Shown here one piece after another: positions 21,177 to 29,936 of a stretch of DNA of 64,000 bases (position 1 is its first letter; each line of letters starts with the position of its first letter). The stretch is from the NCBI RefSeq assembly GCF_900451175.1, contig NZ_UGJJ01000001.1, forward strand, positions 124,001 through 188,000. Reading direction: 5' to 3'. The position numbers were made by a program, and so were the translations under genes. Under the pieces are notes generated by a model. The model was not told the DNA's origin, ran no database searches, and worked only from the letters and a program-made list of their open reading frames with translations. Origin of the DNA: Kingella potus (GTDB lineage: Bacteria; Pseudomonadota; Gammaproteobacteria; Burkholderiales; Neisseriaceae).

Positions 21177-23480
21177 ATGACTCACGACACCCCCTCTCCC
21201 ATTTCCGGCAGCGACACCCTCGACCTCGGACACTACGCCGAACGCGCCTATCTCGAATACGCCATGAGCGTGGTCAAAGGCCGCGCCCTGCCCGACGTTT
21301 CAGACGGCCAGAAGCCCGTGCAGCGGCGCATACTCTATGCCATGCGCGAAATGGGCTTGTTGCCAAACGCCAAACCGGTGAAATCCGCCCGCGTGGTCGG
21401 CGAAATCCTGGGCAAATACCACCCGCACGGCGACGCTTCGGCATACGATGCCATGGTGCGTATGGCGCAAGACTTCACCCTGCGCTACCCGCTGATCGAC
21501 GGCATCGGCAACTTCGGTTCGCGCGACGGCGACGGCGCGGCCGCCATGCGCTACACCGAAGCGCGGCTCACACCCGTGGCCGAACTGCTGCTGTCAGAAC
21601 TGCACATGGGCACGGTGGATTTCACACCCAATTACGACGGCGCGTTTGAAGAACCCGTCTGCCTGCCCGCACGCCTGCCCATGGTGCTGCTCAACGGCGC
21701 GTCGGGCATCGCCGTGGGCATGGCTACCGAAATCCCGCCGCACAATCTGGGCGAAGTGAGCCAAGCCGCCATTGCCCTGCTGAAAAAACCCACACTCACC
21801 ACCGCCGAGCTGATGCAGTATGTTCCCGCCCCCGATTTTGCCGGCGGCGGCCAAATCATCACCTCCGCCGCCGATTTGCAGCAGATTTACGAAACCGGCA
21901 AAGGCAGCGTGCGCGTACGGGCGCGTTACGAAATCGAAAAACTGGCGCGCGGCCAATGGCGCATCATCGTTACCCAGCTCCCACCCAACACCAGCAGCCA
22001 GAAAATCCTTGCCGAAATCGAAGAACAAACCAACCCCAAACCCAAATCCGGCAAAAAAAACCTCAGCCAAGAGCAGCAGAACACCAAAGCCCTGATGCTG
22101 TCGCTGCTGGAAAAAGTACGCGACGAATCCGACGGCGAATCGCCCGTCCGCCTCGTGTTCGAACCCAAGTCCAGCCGCATCGACCCCGAAAACTTCATCA
22201 ACACCCTGATGGCGCAAACCGGCCTCGAAGGCAATGTCGCGATGAACTTCGTCATGATCGGCCTCGACAACCGCCCCGCACAAAAAAACCTCAAAACCAT
22301 TTTGCAGGAATGGCTCGACTTCCGCGTCCTCACCGTAACCCGCCGCCTGCAATTCCGCCTTTCGCAAGTACAAAAACGCATCCACATTCTCGACGGACGC
22401 ATGATCGCCTTTCTTCACATCGACGAAGTGATTAAAGTCATCCGCGAGTCGGACGAGCCGAAAACCGACTTGATGGCCGCATTCGGCCTCAGCGAAATCC
22501 AAGCCGAAGACATTCTCGAAATCCGCCTGCGCCAGCTTGCCCGCCTCGAAGGCTTCAAACTCGAAAAAGAATTAAACGAACTGCGCGAAGAAGAAGGCCG
22601 TCTGAACACACTGCTGGGCGACGAAAACGAAAAACGCCGCCTGATTGTCAAAGAAATGCAGGCCGACATCAAACAATACGGCGATGAACGCCGCACCCTG
22701 ATTCAGGCAGCCGAACGCGCCACACTCACCCAAACCACCGCCGACGAACCCGTTACCCTGATTCTGTCGCAAAAAGGCTGGATACGCAGCCGCGCCGGCC
22801 ACAACCTCGACATCAGCCAAACCGCCTTCAAAGAAGGCGACGGCCTCAAACAAATTGTCGAAGGCCGCACCGTATGGCCGCTGGTCGTACTCGACTCCCT
22901 CGGCCGCACCTACACCCTCGATGCGGCCGAAATCCCCGGCGGACGCGGCGAAGGCGTGCCGCTGTCCTCGCTTATCGGCCTGCAAAACGGAGCCGGGCCC
23001 GCCGCCATGCTTACCGGCCTGCCCGAACAGCATTACCTGCTGGCCGGCAGCGGCGGCTACGGCTTCATCGCCAAACTCGCCGACATGGCCAGCCGCAACA
23101 AAAACGGCAAACTGATGATGACGCTCGAAAGCGGCGAAACCGTATTGCCGCCCGTGGCCGTGGCCGCATCCGCGATTGCCGATCCCGACTGCAAAATCGT
23201 GTTGGCCGACAGCAGCCACCGCCTTCTGGCTTTCCCGCTCGGAGAACTCAAAATCATGCCCAAAGGACGCGGCTTGCAGCTTACGCCGCTGGCGGACGGC
23301 CACAAGCTCGAACACACCGCCGTCATCTCCACACCCGAATTTGCCGTCGAATCGCAGGGAAGGCGCGGTGCGCTGCACCGTGAAAAGCTGCGCATCCGCG
23401 ACATCGAAAGCAAACGCGGCCGCAAGGGCAAAGTGTTGGAAATATCTGGCCGACTGACCGCCCTGAAAGCCGCAGAATGA
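21177..23480 (+). CDS. parC: DNA topoisomerase IV subunit A
   Basis: 767 aa. Decatenates daughter chromosomes with ParE. EYAMSVVKGRALPDVSDGQK, KSARVVGEILGKYHPHGDAS (the quinolone-resistance region) and the catalytic-tyrosine block AAMRYTEARL are present. The C-terminal part has the GRGEGVPLSSLIG and PKGRGLQL beta-pinwheel repeats of ParC rather than the GyrA box. Residue usage at the quinolone region looks wild-type (Ser and Asp/Glu positions not mutated as far as can be judged). A DUS is translated inside DVSDGQK. ATG at 21177; the open frame extends further upstream without homology. Confidence 0.95.
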   Translation: MTHDTPSPISGSDTLDLGHYAERAYLEYAMSVVKGRALPDVSDGQKPVQRRILYAMREMGLLPNAKPVKSARVVGEILGKYHPHGDASAYDAMVRMAQDFTLRYPLIDGIGNFGSRDGDGAAAMRYTEARLTPVAELLLSELHMGTVDFTPNYDGAFEEPVCLPARLPMVLLNGASGIAVGMATEIPPHNLGEVSQAAIALLKKPTLTTAELMQYVPAPDFAGGGQIITSAADLQQIYETGKGSVRVRARYEIEKLARGQWRIIVTQLPPNTSSQKILAEIEEQTNPKPKSGKKNLSQEQQNTKALMLSLLEKVRDESDGESPVRLVFEPKSSRIDPENFINTLMAQTGLEGNVAMNFVMIGLDNRPAQKNLKTILQEWLDFRVLTVTRRLQFRLSQVQKRIHILDGRMIAFLHIDEVIKVIRESDEPKTDLMAAFGLSEIQAEDILEIRLRQLARLEGFKLEKELNELREEEGRLNTLLGDENEKRRLIVKEMQADIKQYGDERRTLIQAAERATLTQTTADEPVTLILSQKGWIRSRAGHNLDISQTAFKEGDGLKQIVEGRTVWPLVVLDSLGRTYTLDAAEIPGGRGEGVPLSSLIGLQNGAGPAAMLTGLPEQHYLLAGSGGYGFIAKLADMASRNKNGKLMMTLESGETVLPPVAVAASAIADPDCKIVLADSSHRLLAFPLGELKIMPKGRGLQLTPLADGHKLEHTAVISTPEFAVESQGRRGALHREKLRIRDIESKRGRKGKVLEISGRLTALKAAE

Positions 23481-23484
23481 CAAC

Positions 23485-23523
23485 AGGCCGTCTGAAACCG
23501 CAAAACAGTTTTTCAGACGGCCT
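23485..23523. terminator. DUS-pair terminator after parC
   Basis: AGGCCGTCTGAAA (23485-23497) with TTTCAGACGGCCT (23511-23523). It is the last DUS before an 8.3-kb stretch without any. Confidence 0.8.
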
Positions 23524-23529
23524 CTGCCG

Positions 23530-23904
23530 CTAAGGTTAGTATATATCGCCTAATTATCTGTTTAAATTATATTTAGCAGACACGCAAGCAAACCAAGCAT
23601 ATGAATTGCAAACTGGTGTTGAGCTTGCGCCCGCAGTTTTTTTATAACCATCAGCTCTTCGATTCCCGATACTTTTTCACCCACGTCTTGTACAGCAAGG
23701 TAGTCTTTGGTTTTGCTCCCTACCTTTTCCCGTACTTCGCCGAACTGATTGTTCTAATGCCTGCTCATGCAGGCTACCTCCTTAGCGCGGTTCGCTTCAG
23801 ATTTGGAAAATACAGTGCTCTACATGGAGAAATCGCCAGGTATTGCCCGCTACTGGCAGACTATACGCAAACGGTAGAGGATAGCGCAGAAGACTCCATA
23901 GAGG
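23530..23904. other. degenerate sequence left of the export island
   Basis: No intact gene. On the minus strand, coding-like fragments broken by stops can be read (for example EANRAKEVACMSRH, then NNQFGEVREKVGSKTKDYLA), in a style typical of decayed coding DNA, but I cannot name the ancestor. A plus-strand ORF of 108 codons here has no supporting features. Confidence 0.4.
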
Positions 23905-24129
23905 TCACTGATGTGGTGCAGTCTTGAGGTACAGGGCTTTGGCTCGTTCGCCCGCATTCAAATACTGATTACGGCTCGAGAGGGCGAGCTCCTCGGCAGC
24001 GCGGCTGGTATTGACGGGGACAATTTCGAAAGGAGACCCGCCAAGCTTAGGAGAGGCTGAGAGCGCAGACTTTCCTGATAGGAGCAACAGATTCAGCAAT
24101 CGTGCCGAGATAAAAAATATTTTTGTCAT
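23905..24129 (-). pseudogene. chimeric remnant: signal-peptide start fused to a panC fragment
   Basis: 74 codons. Residues 1-30 (MTKIFFISARLLNLLLLSGK..) look like the signal peptide of an exported protein and begin 22 bases after the HlyD-like gene, where an outer-membrane (TolC-type) partner would be expected. From about residue 34 the sequence switches to FEIVPVNTSRAAEELALSSR NQYLNAGER, close to the pantoate-beta-alanine ligase (PanC) block EIVPVxTxRAxxGLALSSRNQYL; it then ends at a TGA with no further PanC similarity. So a secretion gene was probably cut and joined to foreign or relocated panC DNA. Not a functional PanC. Confidence 0.55.
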
Positions 24130-24151
24130 TTATATTTTGAGAGTTCGTGTA

Positions 24152-25105
24152 TCAATTGATATTTACTTGGCACAGAATTCCTCCAGGCAGCTTGTTATCT
24201 GTGTTGTCAATATAGGCAATAATGCCGAATGTACCGGAAGCTGCATCTACTACTTGGTCTTTTTTGGCAATGGCAACACTGACAGGCTGATTAAACGGTG
24301 CCTCGGGAATGACCCTGACCGTGTCGCCCGTTTGGATGTCTCGAAAATACTTAAACGGTAAAACAGCCGTTAATTTTAATCGTTCAATCTGTGCCAGGCG
24401 CAAAATGGGATTTTTATTGTCGACAGCACTCACCACAGTACCTACATCGGCATAACGCGCAGTTACAATACCATCAAACGGGCTGGTAATGGTGCGTTCC
24501 GACAATTCCGCCAGTGATGTCCGGTAGTCCGCTTTGGCGATTTGATGATTCTCCTGAGCTTGTTTTAATTCGGCCGCTGCAATATTGCGCTCGTTTAATG
24601 CATCGTCACGTGCTTGTGCTGAAACAAATTCTTGGCGGTACATCTGCTCCATACGGTCGGCTTTTACATTTGCCAACGCCAATTTCTTGCGAGCACCGTC
24701 TATTTGTGCCTGCGCTTGAGCGCGCTGGTGTGCACCTGCAACAGTAGATTTAGCGACGGCTGCATCCAACACCACCAGTACTTGTCCTTTTGTAACGTTA
24801 TCGCCACGTCCTACTGTAATTTTATCAACCACCCCCGTTACCGAACTGCGGATTTCTACCGTCTGCTCTGGTTCTATCATGCAACTGAATACCGACTTGG
24901 TATCATCCGGTATGCTGGCAGCTTCAGATGCGGCAATATTAGAATTGGGAGCCGTATCGTTAATTGTAACAGGGTACTCACGGCTAACCTTTGGAACAGG
25001 TATGGTTTGACTTTTTGACCATGACAGCCAAATACCTAATCCGGCAAGAGTAAAAATAATGCAGATAATGAGTGTTCTGTTTTTAAATGGATTAGGCTGA
25101 GACAT
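24152..25105 (-). CDS. HlyD/RND-type periplasmic adaptor protein
   Basis: 317 aa. N-terminal membrane anchor (IICIIFTLAGLGIWLSW, about 14-30), first lipoyl half-motif at 70-105 (VEIRSSVTGVVDKITVGRGD), a coiled coil at about 118-185, second half-motif TITSPFDGIVTARYADVGTV, then a beta-barrel. Such adaptors bridge an inner-membrane pump and an outer-membrane channel. It ends at GGILCQVNIN, rather early for the family, so the membrane-proximal domain may be short. Lies 72 bases after ynfA and before the broken exported-protein ORF. Confidence 0.82.
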   Translation of the reverse strand: MSQPNPFKNRTLIICIIFTLAGLGIWLSWSKSQTIPVPKVSREYPVTINDTAPNSNIAASEAASIPDDTKSVFSCMIEPEQTVEIRSSVTGVVDKITVGRGDNVTKGQVLVVLDAAVAKSTVAGAHQRAQAQAQIDGARKKLALANVKADRMEQMYRQEFVSAQARDDALNERNIAAAELKQAQENHQIAKADYRTSLAELSERTITSPFDGIVTARYADVGTVVSAVDNKNPILRLAQIERLKLTAVLPFKYFRDIQTGDTVRVIPEAPFNQPVSVAIAKKDQVVDAASGTFGIIAYIDNTDNKLPGGILCQVNIN

Positions 25106-25177
25106 AGGTTCGATACAATCGTTAAAATAAGAAATTAGGGTATTACCGTACGTTAAACTGAAAATGCGAACAGGCTA

Positions 25178-25498
25178 TTAAGACTTTCCCGACATAATGG
25201 TTGCCGCACCGCATAAACATAATGCCATACCCAGCCAATCATTAGGCTTGGGCGCGACTCCGTCCACCCACCACAACCATAGCAATGCCATGCCGATATA
25301 AATCCCGCCATAGGCAGCATAAATACGACCACTGGCCGTAGGGTGCAGCGTCAACAACCAAACAAACAATGCCAAGCTTATGGCCGAAGGGAGCAGCAAC
25401 CACGCTGTTTTATCTTGTCGCAGCCAAAGATAAGGCAACCAGCAACCGACAATTTCCATAAGAGCGGTCAAAACAAATAATCCGAAAGTTTTCAACAT
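25178..25498 (-). CDS. YnfA family (UPF0060) small membrane protein
   Basis: 106 aa with four membrane helices. MLKTFGLFVLTALMEIVGCW, SLALFVWLLTLHPTASGRIY and AAYGGIYIGMALLWLWWVDG match the YnfA family. The ATG at 25498 gives the family N-terminus; earlier in-frame starts (25510, 25543) add non-conserved residues. It lies between the SecA-like and second HlyD genes. YnfA proteins have been linked to small-molecule efflux, so its place in an export island may be coincidental or a passenger. Confidence 0.85.
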   Translation of the reverse strand: MLKTFGLFVLTALMEIVGCWLPYLWLRQDKTAWLLLPSAISLALFVWLLTLHPTASGRIYAAYGGIYIGMALLWLWWVDGVAPKPNDWLGMALCLCGAATIMSGKS

Positions 25499-25752
25499 AA
25501 ACAACACCATTCTCAACAAGCACAACCCAAGCGGCAAACACAATTATGTAATCTTTCCTGTACGGTCATGCAGAAAATCGCTGAAGCATACTTGATCTGT
25601 GAAGTATGAACGTGCCAAATGCAATAGGATGCAATCAAACTGATTTGCAGATTTCCTAAAATAATAACCTATTGTAAAAAAAAATTTTAAAAAGTTCTAT
25701 CTCAAAAAATCATGATAATGTAATCTGCAAACCATTCTAGACCACATTATAA
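25499..25752. other. AT-rich gap between SecA-like gene and ynfA
   Basis: About 250 bases, very AT-rich (A-tract at 25675-25688). On the minus strand TATAAT occurs opposite 25746-25751 and could be a -10 for ynfA and the second hlyD-like gene. No ORF and no DUS. Confidence 0.35.
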
Positions 25753-27774
25753 TTAACGTACCTTACCCGCAAAACCGATCTGTTTACTTAACTCTCGGTC
25801 TTGTTTTAGTGTTTGCATACGAATGCGGTAATGATGCCGCTGTGCGGTGTATTGTGCCAGTTTGACCGTCAGACCCAGCCACAAGGCAGTCAAGCGGGGA
25901 ATGCGGATATGCTTACCGACAGCGCACAATAAGGCTTGATGGCGACGCAGTAATTCATCTTCGAACGACACAATTGCCTGTACCGTTCCGGCTTCTCCCT
26001 GACGAGCACAGCGACCGACAAGCTGACGGTCAATACGAGCTGATTCGTGGTATTCGGTCAAAATCACATGCAGACCGCCTGCCTGTTTGCTGTCCTTACT
26101 CAACTTAATGTCGGTACCCCGTCCTGCCATATTGGTTGCAACAGTAATACGGCCGGGGTAACCAGCACGAGCAACAATTTCTGCTTCCTGCTGATCTTGA
26201 CGGGCATTCAATACCACAAAGTCTATCCCAACTCTGTTCTGGATATGAATACCAAGCTGTACGGCAATACACTCGGATGCTTCCACGCTGCGCGTACCAA
26301 TCAATACCGGCTGGCCTTGTGCCGCCCTGTTTAGTGCATCTTGGGCAACTGCTGTCCATTTCTGCTCCAAACTGTTCATGCAGCGAGCAGGCAAATAAGT
26401 GCGTCGGTTTTCTTTGTTGGGCGGAATGACGCGTACACGCAAGTGATAAACTGTCCACAATTCTCGTGCCACTTCAGTTGCAGTACCCGTTAAGCCAGAC
26501 AACAGCAAATATTGACGGAAAAATCGCTGAAACGTCATTTTTGCCAATGTTTCCCGCCCTTGACTGAGTGGTAGTCCTTCTTTGGTTTCAATCAACTGAT
26601 GTAGCCCCTGCTCCCACGAACGATCAGGCATTCTCCGACCGGTGGATTCGTCGATAATTTGGATTATCCCGTCTTGGATAATATAGTGTTCATTTATACG
26701 GTACAGATGCAGAGCACTTAAAGCTTGTTTAACAATCAGTCGCTGCCATGCAGCATTCTGCCAAACTGAACGCACCTCTGCGGGCGGTGGTTGACTCTCT
26801 CGTAATGCATCAGGATGCAGCATAATATCGTGCTGCGCATAATTGATGGAAAAATGAATACCTTCCTGCAAACCCCTCGCAATATATATCGCCCATTGCA
26901 ATAATGCCGGTTCAATCAAGCTTTCGGTTTCACGCGAAATGATTAGCGGGGTACGGGCTTCATCAATCAGAATACTGTCAGCCTCATCTACAATGCAAAA
27001 ATGCAATGCGGGAATTATCGTTTCCTCTGCTTTCTGCTCCGGTGTACTCTGCTGAAACTGACGAATATAGTGTAAACGGGCATAGCCGGCACCATTTGCA
27101 AATAACTTGTCTTTCAGATAATCAAATACGATTTCTTTTGCTGGCACATAGCAAATGTTTTTGCGGTACGCTTCACATCGTTGCTCGTGTTCTGTTTCGC
27201 TACCGACAGCAGCACTCGACAAACCGAAAAAAGCAAATAACGGCTTCATTTCGGCCTCATCACGTTCGGCAAGATAATCATTGGTACTCAATACATGAAC
27301 ATAAGCACCAGAAACAGCGGCAATGGTTGCCGCCAGTGCCGCAACTAAGGTTTTACCTTCACCTGTCTCCATCTGTGCAAGGCTTCCCGAGAGCAAAGCA
27401 TATACGCCGAAAAACTGCACAGGATGAGGAAAATAACCCAAAGTATGCTCGGCTGCCAAACCCACACAAGCCAATACACGTGCCAAGACGGGGAAATGAT
27501 GCGGTTGCCTCTTCAAATTGCCAATGGCTTGTTGCAGCAAAATCGTCCATTTTTCAGGTATGTAATGGCGGAATTTTTCGGTTTCTTCCAAAATATATTC
27601 ATTCAGACGGTCTATCTCACGACAACTGATTTTTTTGGAGGCAAACCAACCGCTAAAGCCATGCAGCATTAACTCCATCTTACTGGGAAGCTGTTCTGCC
27701 CGTTCATGGCGGATATTGTCAGCCAAGCGAAGCCAGCTACCCGCATAACAACGAATTAAACTAGGATCAGACAT
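25753..27774 (-). CDS. short SecA-like ATPase (accessory)
   Basis: 673 aa, versus roughly 830-910 for housekeeping SecA. Conserved: QMETGEGKTLVA (Walker A, about 134-145), STNDYLAERDEAEM, EIVFDYLKDKL, IVDEADSILIDEARTPLIIS (about 261-280), IIDESTGRRMPDRSWEQGLH QL, LSGLTGTA, VATNMAGRGTDIKL and the arginine-finger region RIDRQLVGRCARQGEAG. Missing: the C-terminal zinc-binding tail. It overlaps the upstream M50/HlyD gene by eight bases, so the two are made together. Most likely a dedicated motor for one export system, not the general SecA, which is not in this window. Confidence 0.88.
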   Translation of the reverse strand: MSDPSLIRCYAGSWLRLADNIRHERAEQLPSKMELMLHGFSGWFASKKISCREIDRLNEYILEETEKFRHYIPEKWTILLQQAIGNLKRQPHHFPVLARVLACVGLAAEHTLGYFPHPVQFFGVYALLSGSLAQMETGEGKTLVAALAATIAAVSGAYVHVLSTNDYLAERDEAEMKPLFAFFGLSSAAVGSETEHEQRCEAYRKNICYVPAKEIVFDYLKDKLFANGAGYARLHYIRQFQQSTPEQKAEETIIPALHFCIVDEADSILIDEARTPLIISRETESLIEPALLQWAIYIARGLQEGIHFSINYAQHDIMLHPDALRESQPPPAEVRSVWQNAAWQRLIVKQALSALHLYRINEHYIIQDGIIQIIDESTGRRMPDRSWEQGLHQLIETKEGLPLSQGRETLAKMTFQRFFRQYLLLSGLTGTATEVARELWTVYHLRVRVIPPNKENRRTYLPARCMNSLEQKWTAVAQDALNRAAQGQPVLIGTRSVEASECIAVQLGIHIQNRVGIDFVVLNARQDQQEAEIVARAGYPGRITVATNMAGRGTDIKLSKDSKQAGGLHVILTEYHESARIDRQLVGRCARQGEAGTVQAIVSFEDELLRRHQALLCAVGKHIRIPRLTALWLGLTVKLAQYTAQRHHYRIRMQTLKQDRELSKQIGFAGKVR

Positions 27775-29932
27775 ATAATTCTTTTAGAAATAATTGCTTC
27801 AAACGTACAAACCACTGCCATGCCAAAGGTGTATTGCCAAAATCGAAGCGCACATACACACGTTGTCCGAATACCCATGCTTCATCATTTGCCTGATTTC
27901 GCGAAATATTCAAATCCACATCAAAAAACCGCTCCAAAGCCTGCTGCCCGCCACTCTCACCCGGATGAGTGGCAATTTTTCCCCCACCCTCTATGCTCAA
28001 AGCAGGAGAAGCCAATTCAAAATCACCCCTAGGGGTAATACGTGATAATATAGCTGAATAATTACGCTCTATATGGGTAGCCGAACGAATTTGAACGGCA
28101 TGCAACCGCTCTTCTATTAGTTTCATATCATCTTGATGAACAGCCACCCGCACCGTGTTGGATGCTTTCGCCACCACATAGCCGAGAATACTGCCTTTTT
28201 TGGCAAATCGTCCTTCAAGCTGTTTCATATCGGCAGTATGCCAATAGCCTGCACTTTGTGCACGAACAGTCAATTGATCAGTTTCCTGTTGCAAACGATC
28301 CAGTTTTGCTGCTTCAGCATTTTGCTGCTGGATCAACACCCGCAACCGTGCCAAGTTCTGCGGTTGATTTTGTCTGATCTGCAAAGCAAGCGCATTCATG
28401 CGTTCTACGGCTAATTGCTTTTCCTGCTGAATCCTCGGATTGCTCAATACCAATACCGCATCACCTGCCTGCACGGCTTGATTTGGTTTCGCAACATATG
28501 ACGAAAGATGTCCGTCAGCAGGAGCACGCACTACTGTTTGTTCGGGTAACCACACTACACCTTCCCGTACCGAATAAAATGGCAGCGGCACGCCAAAAAC
28601 CATCAGCACCAGCATTGCAACAAGTGCATAAAACCGCCGCAATGCCTGCAAACGACAACGTGCCAAACTGTTACCTGAAAACAGATGCTTAACCGCCTTA
28701 TACAACGGCATCAGTAACGTCAGCCATGCCGATACCAAAGCCATCAACACACCAAAGAAAAAATACTGCTGTGCCACAAACCAAATCAGTGACAGCATAA
28801 TCGCAAAACGGTAGACAGGTGCGGTAGCACCATAAGTAAACAGCCAAAAACGTTCACGTTCGGTATTGGGCGGTGGCTTCGCTTCTTTCGAACCAAACAA
28901 AAAACGGTCAGACAGATACACCCAATAATTTTTGGAACGTTGCATCAAATTAGGGATTTCCAAAAGGTCGGTCAGGATGTAGTAGCCGTCGTAACGCATC
29001 AAAGGATTGCCGTTTACAAACAATGTGGATACACCCGAAATCAGGATAACATTGAACGCCAACGCACGCACTACACCCGCTTCAGCCCACAGCCATACAT
29101 ACATCGCCAGCGCACCCAGCAGGAGTTCCGCCATAATTCCTGCTGCTGCTACTGCAGCACGCTGCCATTTGGAAACGAAGCGATAAGATGAACCGGCATC
29201 AACATACGGCACAGGCATAAACAAAATCAGCATCAAACCGATTTCGCGCACACTGCCACGCCATGCTTTAACGGCCATTCCATGTGCCCATTCGTGTATA
29301 CTTTTAACTACTGGATAAGTGAACCACAAAATAAATAAATTATGCGCAGCCAATACCCTATCGGAAAAATTCTCAGTTAAGGCTACCCAATGCTGACAAA
29401 CTAAGACAACAGCAGGCAATACACATATCAGCCAAAGCACAAATGCTCTGCGGGAAAACAACAAATCTGCTAAGCCGCATTGCAGATCAAACCATCGGTC
29501 TGGATAAAACAACGGGATTTTGATGCTTAACGGATTGAAGTAAGACTGCTTAATACGGTTAAACCGCTGTTTGCGAAAACGTGCCAGCATTTCCGAAGCA
29601 TCAGCGGGTACTTGCGTGGCAAGCATATCATTACTGTAAAGCTGGCCAAGTATCTGTACCAATTCATGCTGACCGACCACAGCCTGATATCCCTCCCCAT
29701 CCGCTCGGGCACACGCCGTTTCCCAAATTTCATCTAAAGTTCGCCGGCCATCCATCAACTCTATTATTCTCCAAGCATCTGGAGTAACTCGAATAAACTT
29801 GTGGGTAAACTCATCATGTAGCAATACCCACAGTTTTCCACGTAAGGTGCGCGGCAAAGCGGCAACGCTGTTACGCAATTGAGGTTGTAGATACCGCACC
29901 AAGTGCCAGTGTTCGGAAAACAGTACCTGCAT
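27767..29932 (-). CDS. PqqD-like / M50-like / HlyD-like fusion membrane protein
   Basis: 721 aa. Residues 1-110 resemble a PqqD-type peptide-recognition domain (LLHDEFTHKFIRVTPDAWRI IELMDGRRTLDEIW). About 160-470 has multiple membrane helices with HEWAH at 213-217 and NPLMRYDGYY at 309-318, the two site-2 (M50) metalloprotease motifs. About 480-720 is HlyD-like: lipoyl-type VVRAPADGHLSSYVAKPNQA, a coiled coil (515-560) and a beta-barrel. The protein would sit in the inner membrane and reach into the periplasm. It starts four bases after the upstream adaptor gene. Whether it cleaves anything is unknown. Confidence 0.82.
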   Translation of the reverse strand: MQVLFSEHWHLVRYLQPQLRNSVAALPRTLRGKLWVLLHDEFTHKFIRVTPDAWRIIELMDGRRTLDEIWETACARADGEGYQAVVGQHELVQILGQLYSNDMLATQVPADASEMLARFRKQRFNRIKQSYFNPLSIKIPLFYPDRWFDLQCGLADLLFSRRAFVLWLICVLPAVVLVCQHWVALTENFSDRVLAAHNLFILWFTYPVVKSIHEWAHGMAVKAWRGSVREIGLMLILFMPVPYVDAGSSYRFVSKWQRAAVAAAGIMAELLLGALAMYVWLWAEAGVVRALAFNVILISGVSTLFVNGNPLMRYDGYYILTDLLEIPNLMQRSKNYWVYLSDRFLFGSKEAKPPPNTERERFWLFTYGATAPVYRFAIMLSLIWFVAQQYFFFGVLMALVSAWLTLLMPLYKAVKHLFSGNSLARCRLQALRRFYALVAMLVLMVFGVPLPFYSVREGVVWLPEQTVVRAPADGHLSSYVAKPNQAVQAGDAVLVLSNPRIQQEKQLAVERMNALALQIRQNQPQNLARLRVLIQQQNAEAAKLDRLQQETDQLTVRAQSAGYWHTADMKQLEGRFAKKGSILGYVVAKASNTVRVAVHQDDMKLIEERLHAVQIRSATHIERNYSAILSRITPRGDFELASPALSIEGGGKIATHPGESGGQQALERFFDVDLNISRNQANDEAWVFGQRVYVRFDFGNTPLAWQWFVRLKQLFLKELYV

Positions 29933-29936
29933 CGCC

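Noticed and set aside
23601..23927. 108-codon plus-strand ORF
   Set aside because: It is antisense to decayed minus-strand coding fragments and to the PanC-like piece; no start signal or family resemblance.
24152..25105. acriflavine-type RND efflux operon
   Set aside because: An adaptor is present but no RND pump gene; neighbours are a SecA-like ATPase and an M50/HlyD fusion, so a drug-pump label would mislead.
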